This document shows positions 28,292 through 39,466 of a stretch of 64,000 nucleotides of DNA, piece after piece. This DNA comes from Sneathiella sp. P13V-1 (GTDB lineage Bacteria; Pseudomonadota; Alphaproteobacteria; Sneathiellales; Sneathiellaceae). Each line of letters begins with the position of its first letter. The stretch's first letter is position 1. The notes under the pieces were generated by a model. That model did no database searches. It was not told where the DNA came from and was given only the letters and a program-made list of their open reading frames with translations. The stretch is taken from positions 62,001-126,000 of the forward strand of contig NZ_WYEU01000003.1 in assembly GCF_015143595.1 (NCBI RefSeq). The letters are read 5' to 3'. The position numbers were made by a program, and so were the translations under genes.

Positions 28292-29182
28292 TTAATTTCC
28301 GAGACGGCTTTCGCTCAGATCACCTGGATTGGTTTGCTGATCTGTAAGTCCTGGTAGATCGTACCGAAGCACACTGACATATTCCAGGCGCGCCCAATCA
28401 GCGTAAGCCTGTACATTAATCTGGCCATCCGTTACCGAACTGACAACCCCAACAGGCCAACCAGTAGGCAACATTCCACCATCACCCGAAGTTACCACCC
28501 GATCACCCGGCGACACTTTTGCATTATTCGGCAAATATTCGAGTTTCGGCGTACTTGAGTTATCACCGACCAAAATGCCTTTCTGGCGAGAGTTTTCGAT
28601 AATAACTGGAATACGGGAGTTCAAATCCGTTAGCAGCAATATTCTGGCGGACTGATGTCCAACCTGAACCACGCGGCCAATCACACCATTAGGGCCCACC
28701 GCCGCCTGACCAGCACGCACGCCATCCAACCGACCGGCGTTTAACAGAAGCGTGCGAACGAATGGCCCGCCAGAGTCCCCGATAACTCGGGCGGTAATTG
28801 GTAACACCAATGGATCAGACAGAGCATTCAGAAGCTGACGGTAATAGTCATTTTCCTTCACCAATGCACGTGAGGCTGCTTGCCACTTTATCAATCGTTC
28901 ATTCTCAAGTCGCAGGCGTTCATTTTCTTCAACGAGGCTTGCAAGCTCCTGAACGCGCTCAATGCCTTTGTTGATCGCATTCACTGGTTGAGAGAGTGTT
29001 CCAAGAACTGGTGAGAGGGCATCGGTGCTAATTGTTCTGGCGCGTTCCAGCAATACAAGGTCCGCTTTTCCCAGAACAAGAAGGGCAATGGAGAGACAAA
29101 TCAGGGACAGGAAGGCAAATCGCTGAAAAAAAACTTTCAGCGGTATTGCTAATCTCCAGGCTGAACCCTGATCGAAAGCCAT
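28292..29182 (-). CDS. mreC: Rod-shape-determining protein MreC
   Basis: A 296-residue bitopic protein. An N-terminal membrane helix (FLSLICLSIALLVLG) is followed by a coiled coil (IERVQELASLVEENERLRLENERLIKW) and the beta-rich periplasmic MreC core (VIGRVVQVGHQSARILLLTDLNSRIPV, GDRVVTSGDGGMLPTGWPVG). It links MreB filaments to the peptidoglycan synthases. It lies 28 bp after mreB. Confidence 0.96.
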   Translation of the reverse strand: MAFDQGSAWRLAIPLKVFFQRFAFLSLICLSIALLVLGKADLVLLERARTISTDALSPVLGTLSQPVNAINKGIERVQELASLVEENERLRLENERLIKWQAASRALVKENDYYRQLLNALSDPLVLPITARVIGDSGGPFVRTLLLNAGRLDGVRAGQAAVGPNGVIGRVVQVGHQSARILLLTDLNSRIPVIIENSRQKGILVGDNSSTPKLEYLPNNAKVSPGDRVVTSGDGGMLPTGWPVGVVSSVTDGQINVQAYADWARLEYVSVLRYDLPGLTDQQTNPGDLSESRLGN

Positions 29183-29210
29183 GTCAAATTACCCCTTCAA
29201 CCCGGCGCGT

Positions 29211-30721
<1,511 letters not shown>

Positions 30722-32494
30722 ATGCTCGGAAGTATTAAAATTGGAGTTAAACTCCTTATTATCGCCATTGCGTCTTTAATAGGTATTGCTTTGATTGGTA
30801 CGGTTGGCTCAATGTCAATCAGCACGACCTTATATCAAGATCGTGAGGAAACTCTCAGAAATATTATTGAAAGCAATTTGAGTATTGTAGCCCATTACCA
30901 CAAGCTGGCGAGCTCTGGCGCATTAACAGAAGAGGATGCAAAAACAAGAGCACTTTCAAGCATTGAAGCAGTTAGATACAATGAAACTGATTACCTTTGG
31001 ATCAATGATCTTGATGGCAAGATGTTGATGCATCCTATTGCAAAAAAATTGGTTGATACTATTGCTCTTGATCTGAAAGACACCAACGGAAAATTCATTT
31101 TTAAAGAAATTGTCCGCGTTGCGAAAGAAAGTGGCTCTGGGACCATAGACTATTACTGGCCAAAACCGGGTTCAGAAGAACCTGTGGAAAAGCTCTCTTA
31201 TGTTCAGCTTTTCAAGCCTTGGGGTTGGGTACTTGGCACTGGTGTTTATATTGACGATCTAACAGAAGCCCGCAATGCCCATATTGTTCAAACAGTTATT
31301 ACCGCAGGTGTGTTACTTGCAGTAATAGCCATTGTTTCACTGTTGTTCGCCCGGGATATCACAGCACCGTTAAACCGTATTACCGCGAACATAAAGAAAC
31401 TAACTGATGGGGAGAGAGATTTCGCCGACAGTGACACAGATAGAAGTGATGAGCTTGGTGTTCTGGCAAACGCAGTATCTCAATTCCGTGAGAATGCCAA
31501 AAAAATGGATGCAATGGCGGAAGAGCAAGCTCAAATGAAATTGCGCCAGGCCGAGGAAGCCCAACGTCAAGCCGAAGAAAAAGAAAAAGCCAAACGGCGA
31601 GAAATTGAAAAAGAAGAAGAAGCACGAAGAGAAGCAGAAGCCGAACGCAAACAGGCAATGCTGGAGCTTGCAAATACTTTTGAAATCAACGTCCTTGGTA
31701 TTGTTGACTCAGTTTCCACCTCATCCACTACGATGTGCAGTACAGCGGAAACCATGACTGGCAATGCAGATGACGCCAGCAACCGCTCCAATGTTGTTGC
31801 AAATGCTGCTGCTGGCGCCTCTACGAATGTTCAAGCTGTGGCTTCTGCAACAGAAGAACTCTCCAGCTCAATCGCAGAGATTTCTTCTCAAGTTAGCCGG
31901 TCGGCTAACATCTCAACACGTGCTGTTGAACAAGCAAACAAAACTGGTGACGCCATGTCCTCCCTTCAAGGGTCAACAGGTCGCATTGGTGAGGTTATTA
32001 CCTTGATCAATGATATTGCCGGTCAAACCAACCTTCTGGCGCTCAACGCAACAATTGAAGCCGCCCGAGCAGGCGATGCAGGTAAAGGATTTGCAGTGGT
32101 TGCCAGTGAAGTAAAATCACTTGCCAATCAAACTGCAAAAGCAACTGAAGAGATTTCAAACCAGATTTCCAGTCTTCAGAGCGAAACTGAAAGCATGTCA
32201 TCAGCAATTACGGAGATTTCTGAAACCATTCGGGAGATCAACGAAATCGGCACAGCGATCGCTTCCGCGGTGGAAGAGCAAGGCGCCGCAACAGCAGAAA
32301 TCAGCAGAAACGCACAATCTGCCGCCCAATCCAGCAACGAAGTAACTCAAAACATCACTGTAGTTAAGCAATCATCCAGTGAAACTGGATCAGCGGCAAA
32401 TGAGGTATTAACAGCCGCACAATTGCTCTCACAGCAATCGAACGAGCTTAGAGAACAAGTGTCGGCATTCCTGTCGAACATCAAGACCGGTTAA
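30722..32494 (+). CDS. Methyl-accepting chemotaxis protein with single Cache sensor
   Basis: A 590-residue receptor. TM1 lies at about 8-32. The periplasmic single-Cache domain has [17 protein letters not shown] and [19 protein letters not shown]2 is at about 195-215, then HAMP. A Gln/Glu/Arg-rich coiled coil (about 265-315) leads to the signalling domain, with the hairpin tip [22 protein letters not shown]. Single-Cache sensors bind small carboxylates or similar ligands. The C-terminus lacks a CheR-tethering pentapeptide. The gene is monocistronic. Confidence 0.95.
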   Translation: MLGSIKIGVKLLIIAIASLIGIALIGTVGSMSISTTLYQDREETLRNIIESNLSIVAHYHKLASSGALTEEDAKTRALSSIEAVRYNETDYLWINDLDGKMLMHPIAKKLVDTIALDLKDTNGKFIFKEIVRVAKESGSGTIDYYWPKPGSEEPVEKLSYVQLFKPWGWVLGTGVYIDDLTEARNAHIVQTVITAGVLLAVIAIVSLLFARDITAPLNRITANIKKLTDGERDFADSDTDRSDELGVLANAVSQFRENAKKMDAMAEEQAQMKLRQAEEAQRQAEEKEKAKRREIEKEEEARREAEAERKQAMLELANTFEINVLGIVDSVSTSSTTMCSTAETMTGNADDASNRSNVVANAAAGASTNVQAVASATEELSSSIAEISSQVSRSANISTRAVEQANKTGDAMSSLQGSTGRIGEVITLINDIAGQTNLLALNATIEAARAGDAGKGFAVVASEVKSLANQTAKATEEISNQISSLQSETESMSSAITEISETIREINEIGTAIASAVEEQGAATAEISRNAQSAAQSSNEVTQNITVVKQSSSETGSAANEVLTAAQLLSQQSNELREQVSAFLSNIKTG

Positions 32495-32499
32495 GTATC

Positions 32500-32528
32500 A
32501 GGGGGAGGCAACTCCTCCCCTAATTTTC
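32500..32528. terminator. Hairpin between convergent receptor and TetR genes
   Basis: A 7-bp stem (GGGGAGG / CCTCCCC) with a 5-base loop lies between the receptor stop and the TetR stop, followed on the plus strand by TAATTTTC. It is a weak-to-moderate terminator. Confidence 0.6.
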
Positions 32529-33077
32529 AAGAAGCTTTGAAGCAGTCTCTTTAGCCAGCATTGCAGGTTCACTGCTTTTTGTGATGTGAGCGACCGCGGT
32601 TGCTCCTTCATGGAGCAAATTCATCTCTTCCGCAACATCAACAGGATTTTCACACCCATCAAGGCGCGCCATTTCTTCCAGAAAGGCAATGACCAATCGT
32701 TTATGTAACGTCGCCTCTTGCATGATCGCACAAGGCTCGGATCCGTATTCTCCAGCTGCACTGATAAAGGGACAACCAAAGAAAGAACTATCCTCAAACC
32801 ACTTTTCAAGAAAGTCAAAGCTTAGAAGAAGTCTACTCTGGTCTCCGCTCGCGCGCCCTTCAACAAATTCACGCATTTCGTCACGATACTTCATGTCCAG
32901 TTTTTTCAAAACAGCGACGATCAGATCTTCTTTTGAAGGAAAGTGGCGATAGAGAGTGGTTTTCGCAATACCGGATTCCTCAATTACCCTATCAATACCA
33001 GCCGCGTGATATCCGTATTTATTGAACAGCTCGGAAGCCACCTCAATCAACTGTTCTCTTTTTGCGCTTCTGCTCAT
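32520..33077 (-). CDS. TetR/AcrR-family transcriptional regulator
   Basis: A 185-residue repressor-type protein. The N-terminal helix-turn-helix (GIDRVIEESGIAKTTLYRHFPSKEDLI) is clear. The C-terminal ligand domain contains FFGCPFISAAGEYGS and two further cysteines (EPCAIM, DGCEN), leaving room for thiol or redox sensing. It is transcribed divergently from the P460/DUF4142/cupredoxin operon. A near-perfect palindromic operator lies in the shared intergenic region, so it most likely represses that operon and perhaps itself. Confidence 0.92.
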   Translation of the reverse strand: MSRSAKREQLIEVASELFNKYGYHAAGIDRVIEESGIAKTTLYRHFPSKEDLIVAVLKKLDMKYRDEMREFVEGRASGDQSRLLLSFDFLEKWFEDSSFFGCPFISAAGEYGSEPCAIMQEATLHKRLVIAFLEEMARLDGCENPVDVAEEMNLLHEGATAVAHITKSSEPAMLAKETASKLLEN

Positions 33078-33212
33078 GATTCACAAAACCATACTAAACT
33101 GTTTCATTTTTGCGTCGATCTTTCGTGAAGTCAGGGTACTCACCCCCTCATCACATCAATATAAATAATTATTTATCAGCAGTTTATCAAATATCCAAAG
33201 AAAAATTTGACA

Positions 33213-33255
33213 AACGCTACAGATCTGTCTACTTACAGTACCGATCTGTAGCGTT
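33213..33255. promoter_or_regulatory. Palindromic operator, probable TetR binding site
   Basis: Perfect 13-bp inverted repeat AACGCTACAGATC / GATCTGTAGCGTT with a 17-bp centre. It also nests shorter palindromes: ACAGATCTGT (33219-33228) and TACAG...CTGTA (33234-33250). This matches two adjacent sites of the kind bound by TetR dimers. It ends 45 bp before the P460 start codon and lies between the divergent TetR gene and that operon. Confidence 0.85.
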
Positions 33256-33300
33256 AAGTAATTCACTTTCCCAAATTCCTGTCATTATTCTTGGAGATTT

Positions 33301-33897
33301 ATGATGCGTAGATTTAAGTACCTAAAGTCAGTTCTCGTCTCAGGTGTTGTTTTAACAGCCGCCTGCTCCCCAACATCGGCACAGATGATGAAAGAGGAAG
33401 GGCGAGCGACATTCAACGCACAAGGGGAGACGACAATTCCGGAGGGTTTCCGCCTATGGCCATTTATTGGCGCCCCCCTCACGCCCAATGGTCTAAATGG
33501 TGGTGAAGCCGGTTTCCCTGAGTTTCATCACGTCTACATTGATCCAAAATCATTTGCTGAATATCGCAAAACAGGCAAATTCCCCGAAGGCACGACCATC
33601 GTTAAGGAATTGGTTTTATTGCAAAAAGGCGATTATGAAGATGGCTCCAAAGATGCGCCATCTGGTCGCGGCTTCTTTGCCTTTTCCTTTAATGGCATCG
33701 ACATGATGGTCAAAGACACCAAACGCTTCTCCGAAACTCAAGGATGGGGCTTCTTTAACTTCGGTCACCACGCCCCTCCATATGCAAAAAAAGCGGCGGC
33801 GGCCCCAGCTGATGCCTGCGCAGCCTGTCACGAAGCCAATGCTGATGAAGATATGGTTTTCAAAAGTATGTACCCAATCCTCAACCAAAAGAAATAA
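33301..33897 (+). CDS. Cytochrome P460-family heme protein
   Basis: A 198-residue exported protein. The ATG pair at 33301 follows GGAG by 4-7 bp. The N-terminus is a signal sequence whose end (LTAAC) could be a lipobox or a signal peptidase I site near SAQ. The P460 domain (YIDPKSFAEYRKTGKFPEGTTIVKEL, GWGFFNFG) ends in the heme-c motif C173-AAC-H177. It lacks Cys repeats, unlike the P460 protein near 22 kb. P460 members react with hydroxylamine, NO or peroxides; function here is not proven. It is first of a three-gene operon. Confidence 0.88.
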   Translation: MMRRFKYLKSVLVSGVVLTAACSPTSAQMMKEEGRATFNAQGETTIPEGFRLWPFIGAPLTPNGLNGGEAGFPEFHHVYIDPKSFAEYRKTGKFPEGTTIVKELVLLQKGDYEDGSKDAPSGRGFFAFSFNGIDMMVKDTKRFSETQGWGFFNFGHHAPPYAKKAAAAPADACAACHEANADEDMVFKSMYPILNQKK

Positions 33898-33936
33898 CTG
33901 ACATTCAGTTTTTCTAGTTAGATGAAAGACAAAGAC

Positions 33937-34467
33937 ATGAAGAAGATTTTTAAAACTCTCGCAGTACTAATCTGTACACCTACAATCGCATTCTCTGCAA
34001 ATGCAGCAGACAAAATGAATGACCTTGAAATTGCCCATGCCGCCTACACAGCGGGCGAATTGGATATCCGTTATGCCCATCTGGCTTTGGCTATTTCTGA
34101 AAATCCAGACGTTCATAATTTTGCAAAAACAATGCTGCGTGACCATGCCGCGGTAAACAGGCAAGCCGTAGCCTTAATCAAAGAACTCAACGTCACACCG
34201 GAAGACAATAACCTCAGTCGCGCCCTTGTCAAAGGGGCGGCCGATAAACGGGCTGAACTGATGAAGCTTAGCGGTAAGTCTTTTGACTGCGCTTACGCGA
34301 CAAATGAATTTGGGTACCATCAGGTGGTCAACCAAACCGTAGAAGGGAAATTCATTCCGTCCGTGACAGTCCCACAGCTCAAAGATCTGTTGAGCGAAGC
34401 CTTGGTGACCTTCAAAGTTCACGAAGGTCATGCAGGGATGATGGTCAAGAAACTTCAATGCAGCTAA
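33937..34467 (+). CDS. DUF4142 ferritin-like exported protein
   Basis: A 176-residue protein with start at the ATG at 33937 (MKKIFKTLAVLI...); an upstream ATG at 33922 lacks a signal-peptide-like start. The signal peptide ends near SANA. The remainder is helical, with features of DUF4142: YTAGELDIRYAHLALAISENPDVHNFAKTMLRDHAAVNRQ and a C-terminal FKVHEGHAGMM. The ferritin-like helical bundle has His/Glu pairs that could bind metal. It overlaps the cupredoxin gene by 10 bp. Confidence 0.85.
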   Translation: MKKIFKTLAVLICTPTIAFSANAADKMNDLEIAHAAYTAGELDIRYAHLALAISENPDVHNFAKTMLRDHAAVNRQAVALIKELNVTPEDNNLSRALVKGAADKRAELMKLSGKSFDCAYATNEFGYHQVVNQTVEGKFIPSVTVPQLKDLLSEALVTFKVHEGHAGMMVKKLQCS

Positions 34468-34823
34468 ATCTGATTGTCAGAAAACGTGAGCTTGGAGGCC
34501 TGCTGGTGGCAGCAGCCTCCAGCCTTCTCTTTCCCAGCGCGAACAGTATCGCATCACCAAACGGTCAAGTGCATCAGGTGATGATCAAGAAATTCAAATT
34601 TGATCCGGCAACACTAGAAATCAAAGCTGGGGATACTGTCGAATGGATCAACCTGGATCTCGCCCCCCATACAGCAACGGATACCGATGATCGATGGGAT
34701 TCTGACGATTTGAATAAAGGCATGTCTGCCCGCATCAAATTTGAAAAACAGGGAGACTTTTCCTACCTCTGCCGCTTCCACCCTTCCATGCGCGGCAAGG
34801 TAAAGGTTCTGCCGCACCGTTAG
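34458..34823 (+). CDS. Amicyanin/plastocyanin-type blue copper protein
   Basis: A 121-residue exported cupredoxin. A signal sequence (to about residue 33) is followed by a cupredoxin domain. All four type 1 copper ligands are visible: H71 (APHTAT), C105, H108 and M111 (CRFHPSM, a Cys-x2-His-x2-Met loop as in amicyanin). It is likely a periplasmic electron carrier, possibly donor or acceptor for the neighbouring P460 heme protein. It is the last gene of the operon, and its stop lies within a strong hairpin. Confidence 0.9.
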   Translation: MQLNLIVRKRELGGLLVAAASSLLFPSANSIASPNGQVHQVMIKKFKFDPATLEIKAGDTVEWINLDLAPHTATDTDDRWDSDDLNKGMSARIKFEKQGDFSYLCRFHPSMRGKVKVLPHR

Positions 34824-34836
34824 GCGGCAGAACCTT
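34803..34836 (+). other. Long hairpin overlapping the end of the cupredoxin gene
   Basis: A perfect 13-bp inverted repeat (AAGGTTCTGCCGC / GCGGCAGAACCTT) with an 8-base loop that includes the TAG stop. No T-tract follows, but a true terminator begins 10 bp later. It may act as a 3'-end mRNA stabiliser. Confidence 0.7.
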
Positions 34837-34843
34837 ATCCAAC

Positions 34844-34878
34844 AAAAAAAGCCGGCGAATAATCGCCGGCTTTTCTTT
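34844..34878. terminator. Bidirectional terminator between the cupredoxin operon and ilvC
   Basis: A7-GCCGGCGA-TTAT-like stem GCCGGCGAATAATCGCCGGC with T-runs on both sides (AAAAAAA on the left, TTTTCTTTT on the right). It serves the plus-strand cupredoxin operon and the minus-strand ilv operon. Confidence 0.92.
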
Positions 34879-34895
34879 TGTTCGTTATAAACGAA

Positions 34896-35918
<1,023 letters not shown>

Positions 35919-35969
35919 TCATTTCCTTCTAGATAAATAATGCTTTGATATTCTATTTGGCGATCACCG

Positions 35970-36482
35970 TTAAATGGTGTCTTTGCCACGTTTCACTGCC
36001 ACAACACCTGTGCGGCAAACTTCTGTCCGTCCGAGGGTTTCATACTGCGCAATAAACGCTTTTACTTTCCCACGGGCACCTGTCACTTCAAAAATCAGGC
36101 TATCTTCGGAGACGTCCACAGTGCGAGCGCGAAAAATATCCGCAACACGCATTGCTTCAACTCTCTTGTCACCCTTGCATTCAACCTTCACCAACGCCAT
36201 TTCACGTTCAACGCTAGGACCTTCAACCGTCAGGTCCGCAATTTTGTGAACGGGCACAAGCCGCTCAAGCTGTGCTTTAATCTGAGCGATCACCATCTGG
36301 GTTCCCGTTGTCACGATTGTAATACGGGAGAGGTTCTCGTTGTCATCCACCTTCGCAACTGTCAGGCTTTCGATATTGTACCCACGGCCTGCGAACAAGC
36401 CGATTACACGGGCAAGCACACCGGATTCGTTGTCAACAAGAACTGCAATCGTATGACGATGAATTTCTGTCTGTTCCATCAT
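35970..36482 (-). CDS. ilvH: Acetolactate synthase small (regulatory) subunit
   Basis: A 170-residue protein if started at the ATG at 36482; a TTG at 36500 in frame is less likely. The N-terminal ACT domain (HTIAVLVDNESGVLARVIGLFAGRGYNIESL) binds valine. A second regulatory domain (VEREMALVKVECKG, FRARTVDVSEDSLIFEVTGA) follows. It activates and gives feedback control to the catalytic subunit encoded just upstream. Confidence 0.96.
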   Translation of the reverse strand: MMEQTEIHRHTIAVLVDNESGVLARVIGLFAGRGYNIESLTVAKVDDNENLSRITIVTTGTQMVIAQIKAQLERLVPVHKIADLTVEGPSVEREMALVKVECKGDKRVEAMRVADIFRARTVDVSEDSLIFEVTGARGKVKAFIAQYETLGRTEVCRTGVVAVKRGKDTI

Positions 36483-36555
36483 TGTCCAAGCAACTTTCAA
36501 TTCACCCTATTCTCTAGGGCATCAAATTCCGTTTCAGTTTCGAGCTTTGCCCGCC

Positions 36556-38319
36556 TTATACCAAAGTCATGCCCTGTGTCGTGACTTGCGGTCCATCACC
36601 TTCTTTGTCATCAGCCAGCAGCATTTCGTTATGCGCGGCCCCGGAAGGCACCATCGGGAACACATTTTCCTGCTTATCGACAATCATATCGACAACTACA
36701 GGGCCTTTGATATCAATCATTTCCTTGATTGTATCATCAACCTTGTCAGCTTCGGTACAGCGAAGGCCGGTAGATCCAAAGGCTTCGGCAACCTTCACGA
36801 AATCTGGCAAGCTTTCCATATAACTTTCAGAATAGCGGCCACCATGCAGAAGCTCCTGCCACTGACGGACCATGCCCATATATTCGTTATTCAGGATGAA
36901 AACCTTAACCGGCAAGCGATATTGCAGGATCGTTGAAAGCTCCTGAATATTCATCATCAAAGACGCTTCACCGGAAACGTCAACAACCAGGCTATCAGGG
37001 TGCGCAATCTGAACACCCATCGCAGCCGGAAGACCATATCCCATTGTACCCAGACCACCTGATGTCATCCAACGGTTTGGCTCATCAAATTCCAGATACT
37101 GGGCAGCCCACATCTGGTGCTGTCCAACCTCGGTTGTAAAGTAACGGTCCATACCCTTTGTCAGTTCATTCAAACGGCTAAGGGCATATTGTGGTTTAAT
37201 CACCTGACCATTTTGCTGGAATTTCAGGCAATCGCGGTCGCGCCAGCCATCAATTTCTTTCCACCATTTGGTTAAGGCTTTTGCATCCGGTTTACAAACC
37301 TCAGATTTCCAGACCTTGACCATGTCTTCCAGAACATGTCCCACATCACCCACAATCGGCAGATCAACCTTGATATTCTTGTTGATAGAAGAAGGATCAA
37401 TGTCGATATGGATTTTCTTGGAGTTGGGGGAGAAGGCATCCAGACGGCCTGTAATACGATCGTCAAAGCGGGCACCAACACAAACCATAACATCACAGTC
37501 GTGCATGGCATTATTGGCTTCGTATGTTCCGTGCATGCCCAGCATCCCAAGGAACTGCTTGTCCGATGCCGGATAAGCGCCAAGCCCCATCAACGTGCTT
37601 GTAATTGGATAGCCAGTCATCTGAACAAATTGCGTCAAAAGCTGTGATGCTTTTGGGCCGGAATTAATAACACCACCGCCACTATAGAAAATTGGCTTCT
37701 TGGCCCCGGCGATCATTTTCACCGCTTCTTTAATAGCGCGAAGATCGCCTTTCACCTGTGGTTTATAGCTTTTGTGCTGAACCATGGATGGCGGGATATA
37801 TTGCCCTGGATTGAACTGGACATCTTTTGGCAGATCAATCACTACAGGGCCTGGGCGGCCTGTTGTTGCCACATGGAAGGCTTCATGCATTGTACGGGCA
37901 AGCGTGTTTGTATCTTTCACAAGATAGTTATGCTTCGTCACAGGGCGCGTAATACCGACGGTATCCGCTTCCTGGAAGGCATCATTGCCGATCAAGGCTG
38001 TTGCCACCTGCCCGGTCAGGCAGATCAGTGGAATACTGTCCATCATTGCATCTGCAAGTCCTGTCACAGCATTAGTTGCGCCCGGACCTGAAGTCACAAG
38101 CACCACACCGGGTTTTCCGGTGGAGCGCGCGTACCCTTCTGCCGCATGGACAGCGCCACCTTCCTGACGAACCAGGATGTGACGGATGCTGTTCTGTTTG
38201 AACAGTTCATCATAAATAGGGAGCACAGCACCACCAGGATACCCAAAAATCACCTCGACGCCTTGATCAATCAGCGCCTTGATAACGATTTCTGCACCTG
38301 TCATTTCCTGGTTTGCCAT
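36556..38319 (-). CDS. ilvI: Acetolactate synthase large (catalytic) subunit
   Basis: A 587-residue thiamin diphosphate enzyme catalysing the first common step of branched-chain amino acid synthesis. It has the ThDP Glu in VIFGYPGGAVLPIYD, a FAD-binding middle domain (GLGAYPASDKQFLGMLGMHGTYEAN), and the ThDP/Mg motif GEASLMMNIQEL...ILNNEYMGM with Asp replaced in position by the family-typical GE. The ATG at 38319 follows GGGAAA. The operon is read from a promoter at 38422-38450. Confidence 0.96.
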   Translation of the reverse strand: MANQEMTGAEIVIKALIDQGVEVIFGYPGGAVLPIYDELFKQNSIRHILVRQEGGAVHAAEGYARSTGKPGVVLVTSGPGATNAVTGLADAMMDSIPLICLTGQVATALIGNDAFQEADTVGITRPVTKHNYLVKDTNTLARTMHEAFHVATTGRPGPVVIDLPKDVQFNPGQYIPPSMVQHKSYKPQVKGDLRAIKEAVKMIAGAKKPIFYSGGGVINSGPKASQLLTQFVQMTGYPITSTLMGLGAYPASDKQFLGMLGMHGTYEANNAMHDCDVMVCVGARFDDRITGRLDAFSPNSKKIHIDIDPSSINKNIKVDLPIVGDVGHVLEDMVKVWKSEVCKPDAKALTKWWKEIDGWRDRDCLKFQQNGQVIKPQYALSRLNELTKGMDRYFTTEVGQHQMWAAQYLEFDEPNRWMTSGGLGTMGYGLPAAMGVQIAHPDSLVVDVSGEASLMMNIQELSTILQYRLPVKVFILNNEYMGMVRQWQELLHGGRYSESYMESLPDFVKVAEAFGSTGLRCTEADKVDDTIKEMIDIKGPVVVDMIVDKQENVFPMVPSGAAHNEMLLADDKEGDGPQVTTQGMTLV

Positions 38320-38370
38320 AAGGTTTCCCTAGTCTCTCTTCTAGAATTTGGCGAAATAAATTGTCTCTTA

Positions 38371-38400
38371 CGAAAAAACCGCCCGGATTTAGGTCCGAGC
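38371..38400 (-). terminator. Terminator-like hairpin in the ilvI leader / after miaA
   Basis: On the minus strand GCTCGGA-CCTAAA-TCCGGGC (7 bp, one G-T pair) is followed by GGTTTTTT. It lies after the miaA stop but downstream of a good ilv promoter, so it may end miaA transcripts and also attenuate ilv expression. Confidence 0.65.
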
Positions 38401-38421
38401 GATACATCGGCTAGCACAGCA

Positions 38422-38450
38422 TTTATAGTTAAAAATGACATTTGTGCCAA
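38422..38450 (-). promoter_or_regulatory. Sigma-70-like promoter for ilvI-ilvH-ilvC
   Basis: On the minus strand TTGGCA, 17 bp, TATAAA. Transcription would start near 38415, about 95 bp before the ilvI ATG, and would run through the hairpin at 38371-38400. The leader is too short before the hairpin for a leader peptide rich in branched-chain codons. Confidence 0.65.
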
Positions 38451-38468
38451 CGGTTGGAAACTAGCCAT

Positions 38469-39443
38469 TCATTTACCGTGGGTCAACAAAAATCGGCGAA
38501 TAAATGGAAAGAATTCAGCTTCAAAACTTTCCAAATCTTGCGCGGATGACGTAATTGCGGCATTCATCTTATTCCGAACCCATGTCATTTGGCGCTTTGC
38601 ATAGCGTCTGGTCATCATCTTGATTCTCTCTAGCATGGCTTCTTTGCTAAGGTTTCCGGCCAGATAATCAGCAATTTCCGGTACCCCAAGCGCTTTCATT
38701 GCCGGAAGGGCCGGATCCAGATCCCGCTTCAATATGTCGCGTACCTCCTCAATGGCACCACCTTCTTCAATCATCCAATCAAGACGACGATTACATCTGT
38801 CATATAGCCATTCTCGATCAGGCGTGAGCGCCAGATGTAAATAGGGTGTCTCCAATACAAGGCCTTCTGGGCTTTTCCGATGCCATTCCCCCAATGGCAC
38901 GCCGGTCTGCTCCACAACTTCCAACGCACGAAGCAACCTTTGGGTATCTCCTAAATTTAATTTCTCAGCACTTTCAGGATCTTTCTCCTGTAAACGTTTG
39001 TAGATAACTTCGTTACCTTCGCGCTTCTGCAGGTCTCTCAGAAAACCACGCACCTCGTCAGTGATTTCAGGCACCTCTGCAATGCCTTTGGTCAGGATTT
39101 CAAAATAAAGCCCTGTTCCTCCCACCACAATGGGTAGCGTTCCTTCTTCGTGGCATTTATGGATTTCTGCGAGCGCCATATCGCGCCATCTGGCAGCACT
39201 ACAAAAATCAGACGGGTCCAACACCCCATATAACCGATGGGGACATTGGGCCTCTTCCTCTTCGCTTGGCCTCGCAGTAATGACACGCAGACCGTCATAA
39301 ACCTGCATTGAATCTCCGTTAATCACAACACCATTGAACTCTTTTGCAATACTGATCGCCAAAGCGGATTTGCCGCTGGCGGTTGGTCCTGCTAAAAGAA
39401 TGCAAGCCTGCCCGTTTTGGGGTGTATGTTGATCAGGAGCCAT
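38469..39443 (-). CDS. miaA: tRNA dimethylallyltransferase
   Basis: A 324-residue enzyme that prenylates A37 of tRNAs reading codons starting with U. It has the P-loop LLAGPTASGKSALAI, the DSMQVYDGL motif, and the tRNA-binding EEGGAIEEVRDI and RRYAKRQMTWVRN segments. The start at 39443 is 23 bp from the divergent serB start, so the two promoters overlap. Confidence 0.96.
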   Translation of the reverse strand: MAPDQHTPQNGQACILLAGPTASGKSALAISIAKEFNGVVINGDSMQVYDGLRVITARPSEEEEAQCPHRLYGVLDPSDFCSAARWRDMALAEIHKCHEEGTLPIVVGGTGLYFEILTKGIAEVPEITDEVRGFLRDLQKREGNEVIYKRLQEKDPESAEKLNLGDTQRLLRALEVVEQTGVPLGEWHRKSPEGLVLETPYLHLALTPDREWLYDRCNRRLDWMIEEGGAIEEVRDILKRDLDPALPAMKALGVPEIADYLAGNLSKEAMLERIKMMTRRYAKRQMTWVRNKMNAAITSSAQDLESFEAEFFPFIRRFLLTHGK

Positions 39444-39466
39444 GGCTTCAAATACCGGTAATCAAA

